Shown here one piece after another: positions 35,095-46,869 of a stretch of DNA of 64,000 bases (positions are counted from its first letter, which is position 1; each line of letters opens with the position of its first letter). A program made the translations under genes and the position numbers. The notes beneath the pieces are model-generated. The model had not been told where the DNA came from. It ran no database searches and saw only the letters and a list, made by a program, of their open reading frames with translations. The DNA is from DASSUW01 sp963759375. GTDB lineage: Bacteria > Actinomycetota > Thermoleophilia > Solirubrobacterales > Solirubrobacteraceae. The stretch covers positions 496,001-560,000 of the forward strand of contig CAVWYY010000008.1 in NCBI GenBank assembly GCA_963759375.1, read 5' to 3'.

Positions 35095-36214
35095 CTACGC
35101 GGCCGAGGCCTTGGCGTTGGCCTCGAGCCAGGCGCGGACGAAGCCGTCGAGGTCGCCGTCCAGGACGCGCTCGGCGCTGCCGACCTCGAAGTCCGTCCGG
35201 TGGTCCTTGACCATCGTGTACGGGTGCAGCACGTAGGAGCGGATCTGCGAGCCGAAGTTCACGTCCTGGGCCTCGCCGCGCTCGCGCGCGATCTCCTCCT
35301 GGCGCTCGCGCTCGGCGCGCTCGACGAGCTTGGAGCGCAGCATCGCCATCGCCGTCGCCTTGTTGGCCGACTGCGAGCGCTCGTTCTGGCACTGGACGAC
35401 GATGCCGGTCGGCCTGTGCGTGATCCGCACCGCGGAGTCGGTCTTGTTGACGTGCTGCCCGCCGGCCCCCGAGGCGCGGTAGGTGTCGATCTGGAGGTCC
35501 TCGTCCTCGATCTCGACGTCGCCGGCGTCCTCGACCACCGGGGCGACCTCGACGCCTGCGAAGCTCGTCTGGCGGCGGTTGGCGGCGTCGAACGGCGACA
35601 GCCGCACGAGCCGGTGGACGCCCTTCTCGGCGCTGTAGAGGCCGTAGGCGTTCTCGCCCGAGGCGCGGAAGGTGGCGGACTTGATGCCGGCCTCCTCCCC
35701 CGCGCTCGCCTCCAGGAGCTCGACCTTGAAGCCGCGGCGCTCGGCCCAGCGCATCAGCATCCGCAGGACCATCTCGGCCCAGTCCTGGGCGTCGGTGCCA
35801 CCGGCGCCGGCGTTGACGGTCACGAGCGCGTCGCCGGCGTCGTACTTGCCGGTGAACAGCCGCTCCTCCTCGAGGGCGGCCAGCCGCTCCTCGACCGACG
35901 CCAGCGTCTCCTCGAGCTCGGCGGCCAGGTCCTCGTCCTCCTCGGCGAGCTCCACGAGCCCGTCGAGGTCCTCGGCGTCGGCCTGCAGCTTCCCGAACGT
36001 CTCCAGCCGCCGCGCGAGCCGCGAGTGCTCGGCACCGACCTTGCCCGCCGCATCCGGATCGTCCCAGAAGCCCGGCGCGCCCATCTGCTCCTCGAGCGCG
36101 GCGATGCGCTCCTTCAGGGCAGCCGGGTCAAAGGTAGTCCGAGAGCAGGGACAGCTGCTCGCGGATGGCCGCCAGGCGCTGCGGGGTGGGCTGGGACGTC
36201 GAGGGCGTGGCCAT
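35095..36214 (-). CDS. prfB: Peptide chain release factor 2, with programmed +1 frameshift
   Basis: The gene starts at ATG 36214 and reads 28 codons to CTT (36133-36131), where an in-frame TGA (36130-36128) follows. Slipping +1 into GAC (36129-36127) continues for 344 codons to 35095, giving 372 residues, the normal RF2 length. The slip site CTTTGAC is the classic autoregulatory site of prfB. The protein contains the RF2 anticodon-like tripeptide SPF (RLVRLSPFDAA) and the catalytic GGQ (SGAGGQHVNKTDSAV). It ends translation at UGA and UAA. The internal SD-like element common in E. coli is weak here. The 17-bp gap to the upstream dehydrogenase gene suggests cotranscription. Confidence 0.95.
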
Positions 36215-36231
36215 GGCGGCCACTGAGGCTA

Positions 36232-37410
36232 CTACGGCTGGAGGAGCACCTTCACGACGCCGTCCTGCTTCTTCTGGAACTTCTCGTACAGCTCGGGCGC
36301 CTGGTCGAGCGGCGCGCGATGGGTCGCGAAGTCGTCGACGCCCAGCGGGTCGCCGTTCATCAGCAGCGGCATGATGTCGTCGACCCACCGCTTGACGTTC
36401 GCCTGGCCCATCCGCAACTGGACCTGCTTGTCGAACAGCGTGAGCATCGGCAGCGGCTCGGTCTGGCCGCCGTAGACGCCGCTCAGCGAGATCGTGCCGC
36501 CGCGGCGCACCAGCTCGATGGCCAGGTGCAGCGCGCCCAGCCGGTCGACCCCGGCACGCTCCATGAGCTTCGCCGCGACCGCGTCGGGCAGGAAGCCGGT
36601 CACCGTCTGGGCGAGCTTGCCGAGCGGCGAGCCGTGGGCCTCCATGCCGACCGCGTCGATCACCGAGTCCGGCCCGCGGCCGCCGGTCATCTCGCGGATC
36701 TCGGCCACGATGTCGTCAGGGCCCTCGAGGTCGACGACCTCGATCCCGCGGTTGCGCGTACGCGCCAGCCGCTCCGGCACGAGATCGACGCCGATCACGC
36801 GGTGCCCGCGGTGATGGGCGATGCGGGCCGCCATGTCGCCGATCGGGCCGAGCCCGAGCACGACGACCGTGCCCCCGTCCGGGACCTCCGCGTACTCGAC
36901 GGCCTGCCAGGCGGTCGGCAGCACGTCGGAGAGGAAGACGAAGCGGTCGTCCGGCGGGCCCTCCGGCACCTTGATCGGCCCGAACTGCGCCTGCGGGACC
37001 CGCAGGTACTCGGCCTGGCCGCCGGGCACCTGGCCGTAGAGCTTCGTGTAGCCGAACAGGGCGGCGCCCATGCCGTGCTCGCGCACCTGCGTGGTCTCGC
37101 ACTGCGTGTGCAGGCCCTCGCCGCACATGAAGCAGCTGCCGCAGGCGATCTGGAACGGGATCACCACGCGGTCGCCTGCCGCGAGGTTCGTGACCGCGGA
37201 GCCCACTTCCTCGACGATGCCCATCGGCTCGTGGCCGAGGATGTCCCCCTCGCCCATGAACGGGCCCATGACCTCGTAGAGGTGCAGGTCAGAGCCGCAG
37301 ATGCCGCTCGAGGTGATCCGGATGATCGCGTCGGTCGGGTCCTGGATCGCAGGATCGGGGACCGTGTCGACGCGCACGTCGCGCTTTCCGTGCCAGGTGA
37401 CTGCCTTCAT
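36232..37410 (-). CDS. Zinc-dependent alcohol dehydrogenase (formaldehyde dehydrogenase-like)
   Basis: A 392-residue MDR enzyme. Catalytic zinc ligands lie in SGICGSDLH and GHEPMGIVEEVG; the structural zinc site is CGSCFMCGEGLHTQC; the NAD site is VLGLGPIGDMAARIA. The large insertion and SVIDAVGMEAHGSP match the glutathione-independent formaldehyde dehydrogenase/threonine-dehydrogenase-like subgroup. The ATG overlaps the stop of a LysR gene (ATGA), which may regulate it. The alcohol or aldehyde substrate is not evident. Confidence 0.92.
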   Translation of the reverse strand: MKAVTWHGKRDVRVDTVPDPAIQDPTDAIIRITSSGICGSDLHLYEVMGPFMGEGDILGHEPMGIVEEVGSAVTNLAAGDRVVIPFQIACGSCFMCGEGLHTQCETTQVREHGMGAALFGYTKLYGQVPGGQAEYLRVPQAQFGPIKVPEGPPDDRFVFLSDVLPTAWQAVEYAEVPDGGTVVVLGLGPIGDMAARIAHHRGHRVIGVDLVPERLARTRNRGIEVVDLEGPDDIVAEIREMTGGRGPDSVIDAVGMEAHGSPLGKLAQTVTGFLPDAVAAKLMERAGVDRLGALHLAIELVRRGGTISLSGVYGGQTEPLPMLTLFDKQVQLRMGQANVKRWVDDIMPLLMNGDPLGVDDFATHRAPLDQAPELYEKFQKKQDGVVKVLLQP

Positions 37411-38288
37411 GCATCAGGCACTTCCCGCCGCAGTCCGTCAAGAAAAGTCAGCGCTGATGATCTGACACCGGCGGCCGGGGTGAGGGCGTAGAGCGAGCGG
37501 TACGGCTGCGGGCCCTCGAGCGGGACCATGGCGACGCCGGGCAGGCCGGCGGCCAGCAGCTCCGGCATCAGCGTCACCGCGAGCCCGGAGGCGACCAGCC
37601 CGCGCGAGGCCAGCACGTCGCGCGTGACGAACGCGATCCGCGGCTCGTACCCCGCCGCCACGCACGTCCGGTAGATCAGGTGCTCGCGCGACGGCGCCGT
37701 CCAGGTCTCCTCGGCGAGATCGGCGACGGTGAGCCGCTCGCGGCCGGCCAGCGGGTGGTCGAGCGGCAGCACCGCCAGCATCGCCTCGCGGCCCAGCTCG
37801 TGGCGCTCGGTGCCGTCGGGCCGCCGCGGCGGCTGCTCGGCGTCCTGGAAGCACATCGCCGCGTGGAGCGTGCCCGCGGCCACCATCTCCCCCAGCTCCT
37901 CGCCCGACGCCTCCACGGCCTCGACCTGCACCTCCGGGAGCTCGGAGCGCAGGCGCTTGATGGCCTCGGGGATCACGGTCGCGAGCGCGCTCGGGAACGC
38001 GCCCACGCGCAGCGTCTCGCGCTCGGCGGCGGCCAGCTCGGCGACCTGCGCGCCGGCCTGCGCGAGGCGGTCGGCGACCGCGTCGGCGTGGGCGAGCAGC
38101 AGCGCGCCCGCCTCGGTCGGCGTCGGGCCGCCGGGACCGCGCTCGAACAGCTTCAGGCCGAGCTGGCGCTCGAGCGCGGCGACCTGCTGGGAGACCGCCG
38201 GCTGCGTCAGCGCCAGCGCCTCGCCGGCGCGCGAGAACGACCCCTGATGGGCGACCTCGCGGAACGTCAGGAGCCGCCGCGGATCCAT
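37407..38288 (-). CDS. LysR-family transcriptional regulator
   Basis: A 293-residue regulator that starts MDPRRLLTFREVAHQGSFSR, with the winged HTH at about 18-38 (ALALTQPAVSQQVAALE) and a LysR effector domain. It is cotranslated with the downstream alcohol dehydrogenase (4-base overlap), so it probably regulates its own operon, which is less usual for LysR than the divergent layout. ATG 38288 is chosen by family alignment; an open frame runs further upstream without similarity. Confidence 0.92.
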   Translation of the reverse strand: MDPRRLLTFREVAHQGSFSRAGEALALTQPAVSQQVAALERQLGLKLFERGPGGPTPTEAGALLLAHADAVADRLAQAGAQVAELAAAERETLRVGAFPSALATVIPEAIKRLRSELPEVQVEAVEASGEELGEMVAAGTLHAAMCFQDAEQPPRRPDGTERHELGREAMLAVLPLDHPLAGRERLTVADLAEETWTAPSREHLIYRTCVAAGYEPRIAFVTRDVLASRGLVASGLAVTLMPELLAAGLPGVAMVPLEGPQPYRSLYALTPAAGVRSSALTFLDGLRREVPDA

Positions 38289-38376
38289 ATCGAGCTTGCT
38301 TATAGCACTGGCGAATCCATCAATCACACGAATGAGTTCAAGCGTGCCAGTCATCGGACCGATGAGGGACCAGAAA

Positions 38377-39749
38377 ATGATGCGATCGCGGGACAGGTGG
38401 GCGGTACGCGGATGCGTGGCAGGGCTGCTGATCGTCCTGTGCGTGCTGGCCGGCTTCTCGCTGGTCACGCAGGACCGCGTCGCCGCCGAGTCCCGGCGGG
38501 CCGACACGGCGATCGGCCTGAGCGCGACGTACCAGGACGCGCGGCATTGGGTCACCGAGGCCAAGTCGACCGAGCGGCGGTACCACTTCGAGGGCAGCGA
38601 GACCGTGCGGCTCGCCCACCGGCAGGCTGCGCAGCACCTCTCCGAGAACCTGGCGCGCGTCGTCGAGCTCGACCCGTCGGCCCGCCCGACGGTGGACCGG
38701 CTCCTGGAGCTCTCCCGCCGGTACCGGGCGGCCGTCGGCGATCTCTTCGCTGCAATCGATCGCAGCGATGCGACCGCCGTCCAGCGCGCCGGCCGGGGCG
38801 GCGAGCCGCTGTCGCTCGTCATGCTCGACGTTGACGGCCTCAAGGACGTCAACGACAGGCTCGGCCACCAGGCCGGCGACGAGCGGTTGCAGGAGACCGC
38901 CGCCGCGATCCGCGAGGCGCACCGCGCCGGCGACCTCGCCTACCGCGTCGGCGGCGACGAGTTCGCGGTCATCCTCGCCGGCGCCCGAGCGCTCGGCGCG
39001 CTCGAGTTCGCCCAGCGGCTGCGCGCCGACGTCGCGGTCACCGCGGGCATCGCCGAAGCGACCGGGCTGCGCGGCCGCGACGAGATCATCCGCGAGGCCG
39101 GCCTCGCGCTTGGTCGGCGCCAAGCGCATCCAGCAGGACGCCGCGATCTACGGGCCGGACATGGAGACGCCGCCGGCCGACGTCGAGCACGACGAGCGAC
39201 CGCTGGCCAGCGCGCTCGCGCTCGCGGTCGACGCCAAGGACTCCTACACCCGCAGCCACTGCCAGACGGTCTCCCAGCTGTCGGCGGTGATCGCCGCCGA
39301 GCTGGGGCTCGAGGGCGACCGCGTGGCCCGCGTGCGCCTCGCCGGGCTGCTGCACGACGTCGGCAAGATCGGCGTGCCCGACGCGATCCTCAACAAGCCG
39401 GCCGCGCTGACCGACGACGAGTTCGAGCTGATGAAGCGCCACTCGCTGCTCGGCTGCGACATCGTCGAGGCGGCCGAGATGCACGACGAGGCGCGCTGGG
39501 TGCGCCACCACCACGAGCGCTACGACGGCTCCGGCTACCCGGACGGACTGGCCGGCGACGAGATCCCCCTGGAGTCGCGCATCATCCTCGTCGCCGACGC
39601 GTTCGAGGCGATGACCTCGGACCGCCCGTACCGGCGGGCGCCGGGCCAGGAGTTCGCGGTCGCCGAGCTGGCGAGCAACGCCGGCGGCCAGTTCGACCCG
39701 CGCGTGGTTCAGGCGCTGTGCCGGGCGCTCGACCGCGAGGCGGTCGTGC

Positions 39750-39772
<23 letters not shown>
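38377..39772 (+). pseudogene. Membrane GGDEF-HD-GYP protein, broken
   Basis: ATG 38377 follows AGGGA. One N-terminal membrane helix (GCVAGLLIVLCVLAGFSLV) and about 100 helical sensor residues lead into a GGDEF domain with MLDVDGLKDVNDRLGHQAGDE and YRVGGDEFAVIL. The first part of the GGDEF domain, normally with DxLTGLxNR, is missing: the sensor runs directly into GGEPLSLVML. After GLAL (about 39110) the frame shifts by one base, as if GCGCTTGGTC should be GCGCTGGTC. The continuation is a complete HD-GYP domain (HDVGKIG, HHHERYDGSGYP). The missing segment suggests real decay; the shift alone could be a sequence error. It overlaps the convergent secA end by 23 bases. Confidence 0.82.
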
Positions 39773-42569
<2,797 letters not shown>

Positions 42570-42610
42570 ACGTTCAAGCGTAGCGGCTCAGCCGCTCCGC
42601 TCAGGCGCGC

Positions 42611-42976
42611 TCAGATGGCCGGCATGGCGCCCTCGTCCGGGGCCGGCGGTTGGCCGGCGAGCGCGCGCGACTCCCGGCGCTTGCGCCGCTTGTCGCGGTG
42701 CCGCTTGACCTGCCGGGCGAGCTCTTCGGCGACGAGGTTGATCGAGTGCTTGCTGTCCCGCGACGCGTTCTTCGCGCGCAGCGTGACGCCCTTGAGGTGG
42801 AGGGTCGCCTCCGCCACCATCTGGTCGGGATTGGCGGGGTTCCGCTCCTCCGACAGCTCGATCTCGAGAATGGCAAGCTCGCTGACCTGCTTGTCCACCT
42901 TCTCGAAGCGCCGCGCAACCACCTCGCGCAGCTCGTCGGTGACCTGAAGGTTGCGTCCCTTGACCTCGATCCGCAT
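42611..42976 (-). CDS. hpf: Ribosome hibernation-promoting factor (HPF/YfiA)
   Basis: A 121-residue protein with the S30AE/HPF fold: MRIEVKGRNLQVTDELREVVARRFEKVDK, then AEATLHLKGVTLRAKNASRD and a basic LARQVKRHRDKRRKRR tail. It lacks the C-terminal dimerisation domain of long HPF, so it is a short form. It binds the 30S A/P sites in stationary phase. ATG 42976 follows GAGAGGAG. It is transcribed divergently from the EAL-HDOD gene. Confidence 0.92.
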   Translation of the reverse strand: MRIEVKGRNLQVTDELREVVARRFEKVDKQVSELAILEIELSEERNPANPDQMVAEATLHLKGVTLRAKNASRDSKHSINLVAEELARQVKRHRDKRRKRRESRALAGQPPAPDEGAMPAI

Positions 42977-43060
42977 GGGACTCCTCTCGGGAGTTGCTCC
43001 GACCCAAGAGATGCTATCTGGCCACTCAACCATTGGCGCCAGCGGCCGACATTGAGGAGT

Positions 43061-44272
43061 GTGAGCGCAACAATCCAACGCCCTGAGGTCGCCGTCGTCC
43101 GCCACCCGATCGCGGACGGGCGAAACAACGTGGTCGGCTACGAGCTGCGGTTCGGTGGCGCCGTCAATCTCGGCGACCCGTCCCAGGACGCGAAGGCCAC
43201 GTCTGCGCTCCTCGTCGAGGCGTTCGGCGACATCGGGCTCGAGCGCCTCGCCGGCCGGCACCCCGCCTGGGTGTCGATCGCCCGCAACTTCCTGGTCGAG
43301 ATCGGCCCGCCGCCGGTGCGCCCCGACCGCGCCGTGCTGCAGATCGACGCCTACCCGGCGCAGGACGACCTGCTCGCGCTGCTCCAGCAGCTCTCGCGCT
43401 CCGGCTACACGCTGGCGCTCGGCAACTACGAGGGTCGCACCGACATCGAGGAGCTGATGTCGCTGTGCTCGATCGTCAAGATCTCGGTCGCCGATCGCGA
43501 CGACGAGGAGCTGGCCCGCGTGCTCGAGGCGCCGCGCACCCAGGGCGCCCTGCTGGTGGCCACCGACGTCGAGGACCACGGCGCGTTCCTGCGCGTCCAG
43601 GGCCACGGCTTCACCTACTTCGAGGGCGAGTACTTCGCCAAGCCGCGCCTGTTCCGCCACCGCGGCGTGGCCACCGCCGGCCTCGGCTCGCTGCGCCAGC
43701 TCTCGGAGCTGACCGCGGGCGACGTGTCCTTCGAGGACCTCGAGCGGATCATCTCGTCCGACGTCGGCCTGTCGCTCAAGCTGCTGCGCTACGTCAACTC
43801 CGCCTTCTTCGCGCTGCCGCGGACCGTGTCCTCGGTGCGCGAGGCGCTCTCGCTGCTCGGCGTGCGCACCGTGCGCCGCTGGGCGACGGTGATGGCGATC
43901 TCCGCGATCCCGGACGTGCCGGACGAGCTGGTCGCGCTCGGCCTGCGCCGCGCCCGCATGTGCGAGATGCTCGCCGGCAGCGCGCTGCCCGAGGAGCGCG
44001 AGACGCTGTTCACGATCGGCCTGTTCTCGGTCGCCGACGCGCTGATCGACGCGCCGATGGCCGAGGTGCTCGACTCGCTGCCGTTCACCGACGAGATCCA
44101 GGTGGCGCTGCTGCGCCGCGAGGGTCCGAAGGGCGAGCTGCTGACCGCGGTCACCGCGTACGAGCGCGGCGACTTCCCGGCGGTGTCGACGCCTGACGCG
44201 GGCGTGTCGCTCGCCGGTGCCTACCGGGCTGCGCTCGAGTGGGCCGACGAGGCCGGCCGCGTCATCGCCTGA
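43061..44272 (+). CDS. EAL-HDOD signalling protein
   Basis: A 403-residue protein with an N-terminal degenerate EAL domain (HPIADGRNNVVGYELRFGG; the EAL signature reads ELR and most metal-binding residues are gone) and a C-terminal HDOD domain (SFEDLERIISSDVGLSLKLLRYVNSAFF, VSSVREALSLLGVRTVRRW). This is the YuxH/CdgJ-like architecture. It probably binds cyclic di-GMP or partner proteins without hydrolysing anything. GTG 43061 is very close to a GAGGAG, so the exact start is unsure. It overlaps the convergent TetR gene by 52 bases. Confidence 0.9.
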   Translation: MSATIQRPEVAVVRHPIADGRNNVVGYELRFGGAVNLGDPSQDAKATSALLVEAFGDIGLERLAGRHPAWVSIARNFLVEIGPPPVRPDRAVLQIDAYPAQDDLLALLQQLSRSGYTLALGNYEGRTDIEELMSLCSIVKISVADRDDEELARVLEAPRTQGALLVATDVEDHGAFLRVQGHGFTYFEGEYFAKPRLFRHRGVATAGLGSLRQLSELTAGDVSFEDLERIISSDVGLSLKLLRYVNSAFFALPRTVSSVREALSLLGVRTVRRWATVMAISAIPDVPDELVALGLRRARMCEMLAGSALPEERETLFTIGLFSVADALIDAPMAEVLDSLPFTDEIQVALLRREGPKGELLTAVTAYERGDFPAVSTPDAGVSLAGAYRAALEWADEAGRVIA

Positions 44273-44766
44273 GCCAGTAGCGCCCAGACCGCCTCGAAAT
44301 CCTCGTCGATCTGCGGGTCGCCCCACGTGGCGGCGTGCGCCGGGTCGTGGAACCGCGCCGTGGCGATGAACATCGCGCGGGCGGTCCGCTCGTCGCCGAC
44401 GCTGCGGGCCAGGCTCTGGATGAGGTGGTCGACGTGCCGCTGGATGACGTCCTGCGACTCGGCCGCCAGCGCGACGTACGTCGCGAACAGCTCGGGGTCC
44501 TCGAGCGCGCGGCGGCGCTTGGTGGCGAGCAGCGTGTCGAACCACCTGCGGGGGTCGTCGTCGATCGGCTCGAGCGGCTCGGACATCTCGTCGAGGAACC
44601 GCTCCGCGACCGCCTCCCTGAGCGCGGCCTTGCTCGGGAAGTGGCGGTAGACGCTGCCGTGGCTGACGCCGAGGGCGCGGGCGACGTCGACGACGTTGGC
44701 CTTGGCCGGCCCGTGGCGGCGGAGGACCTCCTCCGCCGCCTGCAGGATGTCGTCCCTGGTCAGCAC
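44221..44766 (-). CDS. TetR-family transcriptional regulator
   Basis: A 181-residue regulator with an N-terminal TetR HTH (ANVVDVARALGVSHGSVYRHFPSKAALREAV, about 26-56 in two segments) and a helical ligand domain. GTG 44766 shares one base with the TAG of the upstream reductase gene (TAGTG), so the two are cotranslated. A strong palindrome in front of the reductase is the likely operator. The inducer may be a substrate or product of that reductase. Confidence 0.92.
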   Translation of the reverse strand: MLTRDDILQAAEEVLRRHGPAKANVVDVARALGVSHGSVYRHFPSKAALREAVAERFLDEMSEPLEPIDDDPRRWFDTLLATKRRRALEDPELFATYVALAAESQDVIQRHVDHLIQSLARSVGDERTARAMFIATARFHDPAHAATWGDPQIDEDFEAVWALLAQAMTRPASSAHSSAAR

Positions 44767-45761
44767 TACTTCTCGGAGTCCAGCACGGCCATCTGACGTT
44801 CGTCGTAGCGGTCGCCGGCAGCGGCTTCCGCCGGGACGGCATTCTCGATCGTCGCCAGGTCGTCGCCGCCGAGGTCGAGCTCGAGCGCGCCGAGCGCCTC
44901 GGTCAGCCGGTCGCGGCGGCGGGCCCCGACCAGCGGCACGATGTCGTCGCCGCGGCTCAGCACCCACGCGATCGCGGCCTGCGCGGCGGTGGCGCCCTGC
45001 TTGTCGGCGATCGCGCTCAGCGCCTCGGCGAGCTCGAGGTTGCGGTCGAGGTTCTCGCGGCGGAAGCGCGGCGAGCGGCTGCGGAAGTCGTTGCGCGTCG
45101 TCTCGCGGTCCTTCGTCCAGTGGCCGCTGATGAGGCCGCGGCTCAGCACGCCGTAGGCGGTGATGCCGACGCCGAGCTCGCGCGCGGCCGGGAGGATGTC
45201 GCGCTCGATGCCGCGGCTGATGAGGCTGTACTCGATCTGCAGGTCGGTCACCGGGTGCACGGCGTGGGCGCGGCGCAGCGTGTCGGCGCCGACCTCGGAC
45301 AGGCCGAGATGGCGGACGTACCCCGCGTCGATCAGCTCCTTGATCGCGCCGACGGTCTCCTCGATCGGCACGCTCGGGTCCACGCGGGCCGGCCGGTAGA
45401 TGTCGACGTGGTCGGTGTCGAGGCGCTTCAGCGTGTAGGCGAGCGCGGTCTTGACGGCCGCGGGGCGCGCGTCGTAGCCGAGCCATTGGCCGTCGGGGTC
45501 GCGCTGGGCGCCGAACTTGACGCTGATCAGCACGTCGTCGCGGTCGCGGGTGGAGAGCGCCTCGTGGATCACCAGCTCGTTGTGCCCCATGCCGTAGAAG
45601 TCGCCGGTGTCGAGAAGGGTGATCCCGGCGTCGAGCGCCGCGTGGATCGTCGCGATGCTCTCGTCGCGGTCGGCGGGGCCGTAGAGGTCGGACATGCCCA
45701 TGCAGCCCAGGCCGATTGCGGAGACGGTCGGACCTTCGGTGCCAAGGGTTCGTGTATCCAT
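44766..45761 (-). CDS. Aldo/keto reductase
   Basis: A 331-residue NADP-dependent oxidoreductase of the AKR13/YajO-like group. It opens RTLGTEGPTVSAIGLGCMGMSDLYG and has the catalytic Asp and Tyr in LLDTGDFYGMGHNE, Lys in ISVKFG, and the C-terminal NADP loop IVPLVGARRRDRLTEAL. The usual catalytic-His position reads Y-R-P-A-R. ATG 45761 is chosen from the family N-terminus. It is first in a two-gene operon with tetR. Confidence 0.9.
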   Translation of the reverse strand: MDTRTLGTEGPTVSAIGLGCMGMSDLYGPADRDESIATIHAALDAGITLLDTGDFYGMGHNELVIHEALSTRDRDDVLISVKFGAQRDPDGQWLGYDARPAAVKTALAYTLKRLDTDHVDIYRPARVDPSVPIEETVGAIKELIDAGYVRHLGLSEVGADTLRRAHAVHPVTDLQIEYSLISRGIERDILPAARELGVGITAYGVLSRGLISGHWTKDRETTRNDFRSRSPRFRRENLDRNLELAEALSAIADKQGATAAQAAIAWVLSRGDDIVPLVGARRRDRLTEALGALELDLGGDDLATIENAVPAEAAAGDRYDERQMAVLDSEK

Positions 45762-45781
45762 GCCCGTCAGCCTGGCAGATG

Positions 45782-45809
45782 GACTGACAGATTTCAATGT
45801 TTGTCAGTC
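45782..45809. promoter_or_regulatory. TetR-type operator upstream of the reductase-tetR operon
   Basis: GACTGACA (45782-45789) and TGTCAGTC (45802-45809) are perfect inverted repeats around 12 AT-rich bases, 21 bp upstream of the reductase start. The position and symmetry fit autoregulation by the TetR protein. Confidence 0.65.
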
Positions 45810-45815
45810 GGTCTT

Positions 45816-46053
45816 GGCGAACGTCAACGACAACTCCGGCTGGGTACGGGAGCGGGTGCGCCTTCGCCGCGGCTGCGATCGTCGGGTTTGTCAGCCACAC
45901 GCTGACAAGGTCGACGATCGTCAAGTTGTTCGAGCCTGGGCCGAACAAGTCGACGATCGTCGACTTGATTCCCCTGGAGGGAACTAACTCGACACTCGCT
46001 CGCCGCGGCGCCGGCTCCTCAGCCTCCCCGCCCAGCCGCAGTTGACGTTCGCC
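45816..46053. repeat. Inverted-repeat element copy 2
   Basis: 238 bp bounded by perfect 13-bp inverted ends, GGCGAACGTCAAC and GTTGACGTTCGCC. Further in, GGCTGGGTACGGG and its right-hand partner continue the match. Inside are a hairpin TTGTCAGC/GCTGACAA, a 22-bp perfect palindrome at 45946-45967, and the segment GAGGGAACTAACTCGACA shared with copy 3. It fills most of the gene-free stretch 45762-46078; no gene is seen there. Confidence 0.8.
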
Positions 46054-46078
46054 GGCGCCCCCCGCCGCGCGCCGCACG

Positions 46079-46852
46079 TCAAGCCGGCTTCGTCCACGCC
46101 AGCACGGTGGCCGGCCCGGGCTCGCGCGGAGCGGTCCCGGCCTCGAGCTCGTCGCGGATCCGCTGCAGCCCGGCGGCCATCTCCTCGGGGTGGTCCCGCT
46201 CGAGGCGCTCGAAGTAGCTCGTCTGCTTGTGCCAGGCCGGGTCCACGACCCGCTCGGGATGGCCGGCGAGCGCGGCGAGCGACCCGTCGTCGAGGTCGCG
46301 GAACACGACCTCGATCCTGCGCGCGCCCGGCACCAGCGCCAGCAGCTGGTCCAGGCTCGGGTGCGACGAGACGATCCATTCCCGCGTGCTGGGGAAGTAG
46401 TCCGTCAGCCACATGGCGTCGACGTCCTCGCGCGTGAAGACCATCAGCGCGAGCCGGCCGCCGGGACGCAGGATCCGCTGCGCCTCGGCGACCGCGACGG
46501 GCGGGTCCTCGACGTGGTGGAGCATCGACACGAGCATCACCGCGTCCACGCTCTCGTCGCCGAGCGGCAGCTCCATCGCGTCCGCCTCGATCGTCTCGAG
46601 CCCCTTCGCCGCGGCGCGGGCGAGCATCTCCGGCTGGCGGTCGACGACCACCGGGTCCCACCCCTCGTCGCGCAGCGCGCGCGAGTAGTTGCCGGTGCCG
46701 CCGCCGATGTCCGCGAGCCGGCGCCCCGGCGCGCCGTCGAGCGCCTCCCGCAGCGGGCCGAGCACCGACGGGCTCGCCGATCGTGTCTCGTCGTATGACT
46801 GCGCCTGGCGCGAGTAGTCGCGCAGCAGGCTCGCCTCGCCCTTCCGGTCCAT
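46079..46852 (-). CDS. SAM-dependent methyltransferase (class I)
   Basis: A 257-residue protein with a Rossmann methyltransferase core: motif I ADIGGGTGNYSRAL (about 45-58), motif II region VVVDRQPEML, IEADAMELPLGDESVDAVMLVSMLHHVEDP and LRPGGRLALMVF. This is the UbiE/MenG-like Methyltransf_11 pattern, but the C-terminal part (REWIVSSHPSLDQLLALVPGA) is specific to a subgroup whose substrate I cannot name. ATG 46852. It is 17 bp downstream of comF and probably cotranscribed. Confidence 0.9.
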   Translation of the reverse strand: MDRKGEASLLRDYSRQAQSYDETRSASPSVLGPLREALDGAPGRRLADIGGGTGNYSRALRDEGWDPVVVDRQPEMLARAAAKGLETIEADAMELPLGDESVDAVMLVSMLHHVEDPPVAVAEAQRILRPGGRLALMVFTREDVDAMWLTDYFPSTREWIVSSHPSLDQLLALVPGARRIEVVFRDLDDGSLAALAGHPERVVDPAWHKQTSYFERLERDHPEEMAAGLQRIRDELEAGTAPREPGPATVLAWTKPA

Positions 46853-46869
46853 CGCTTCGACGGTACTCC

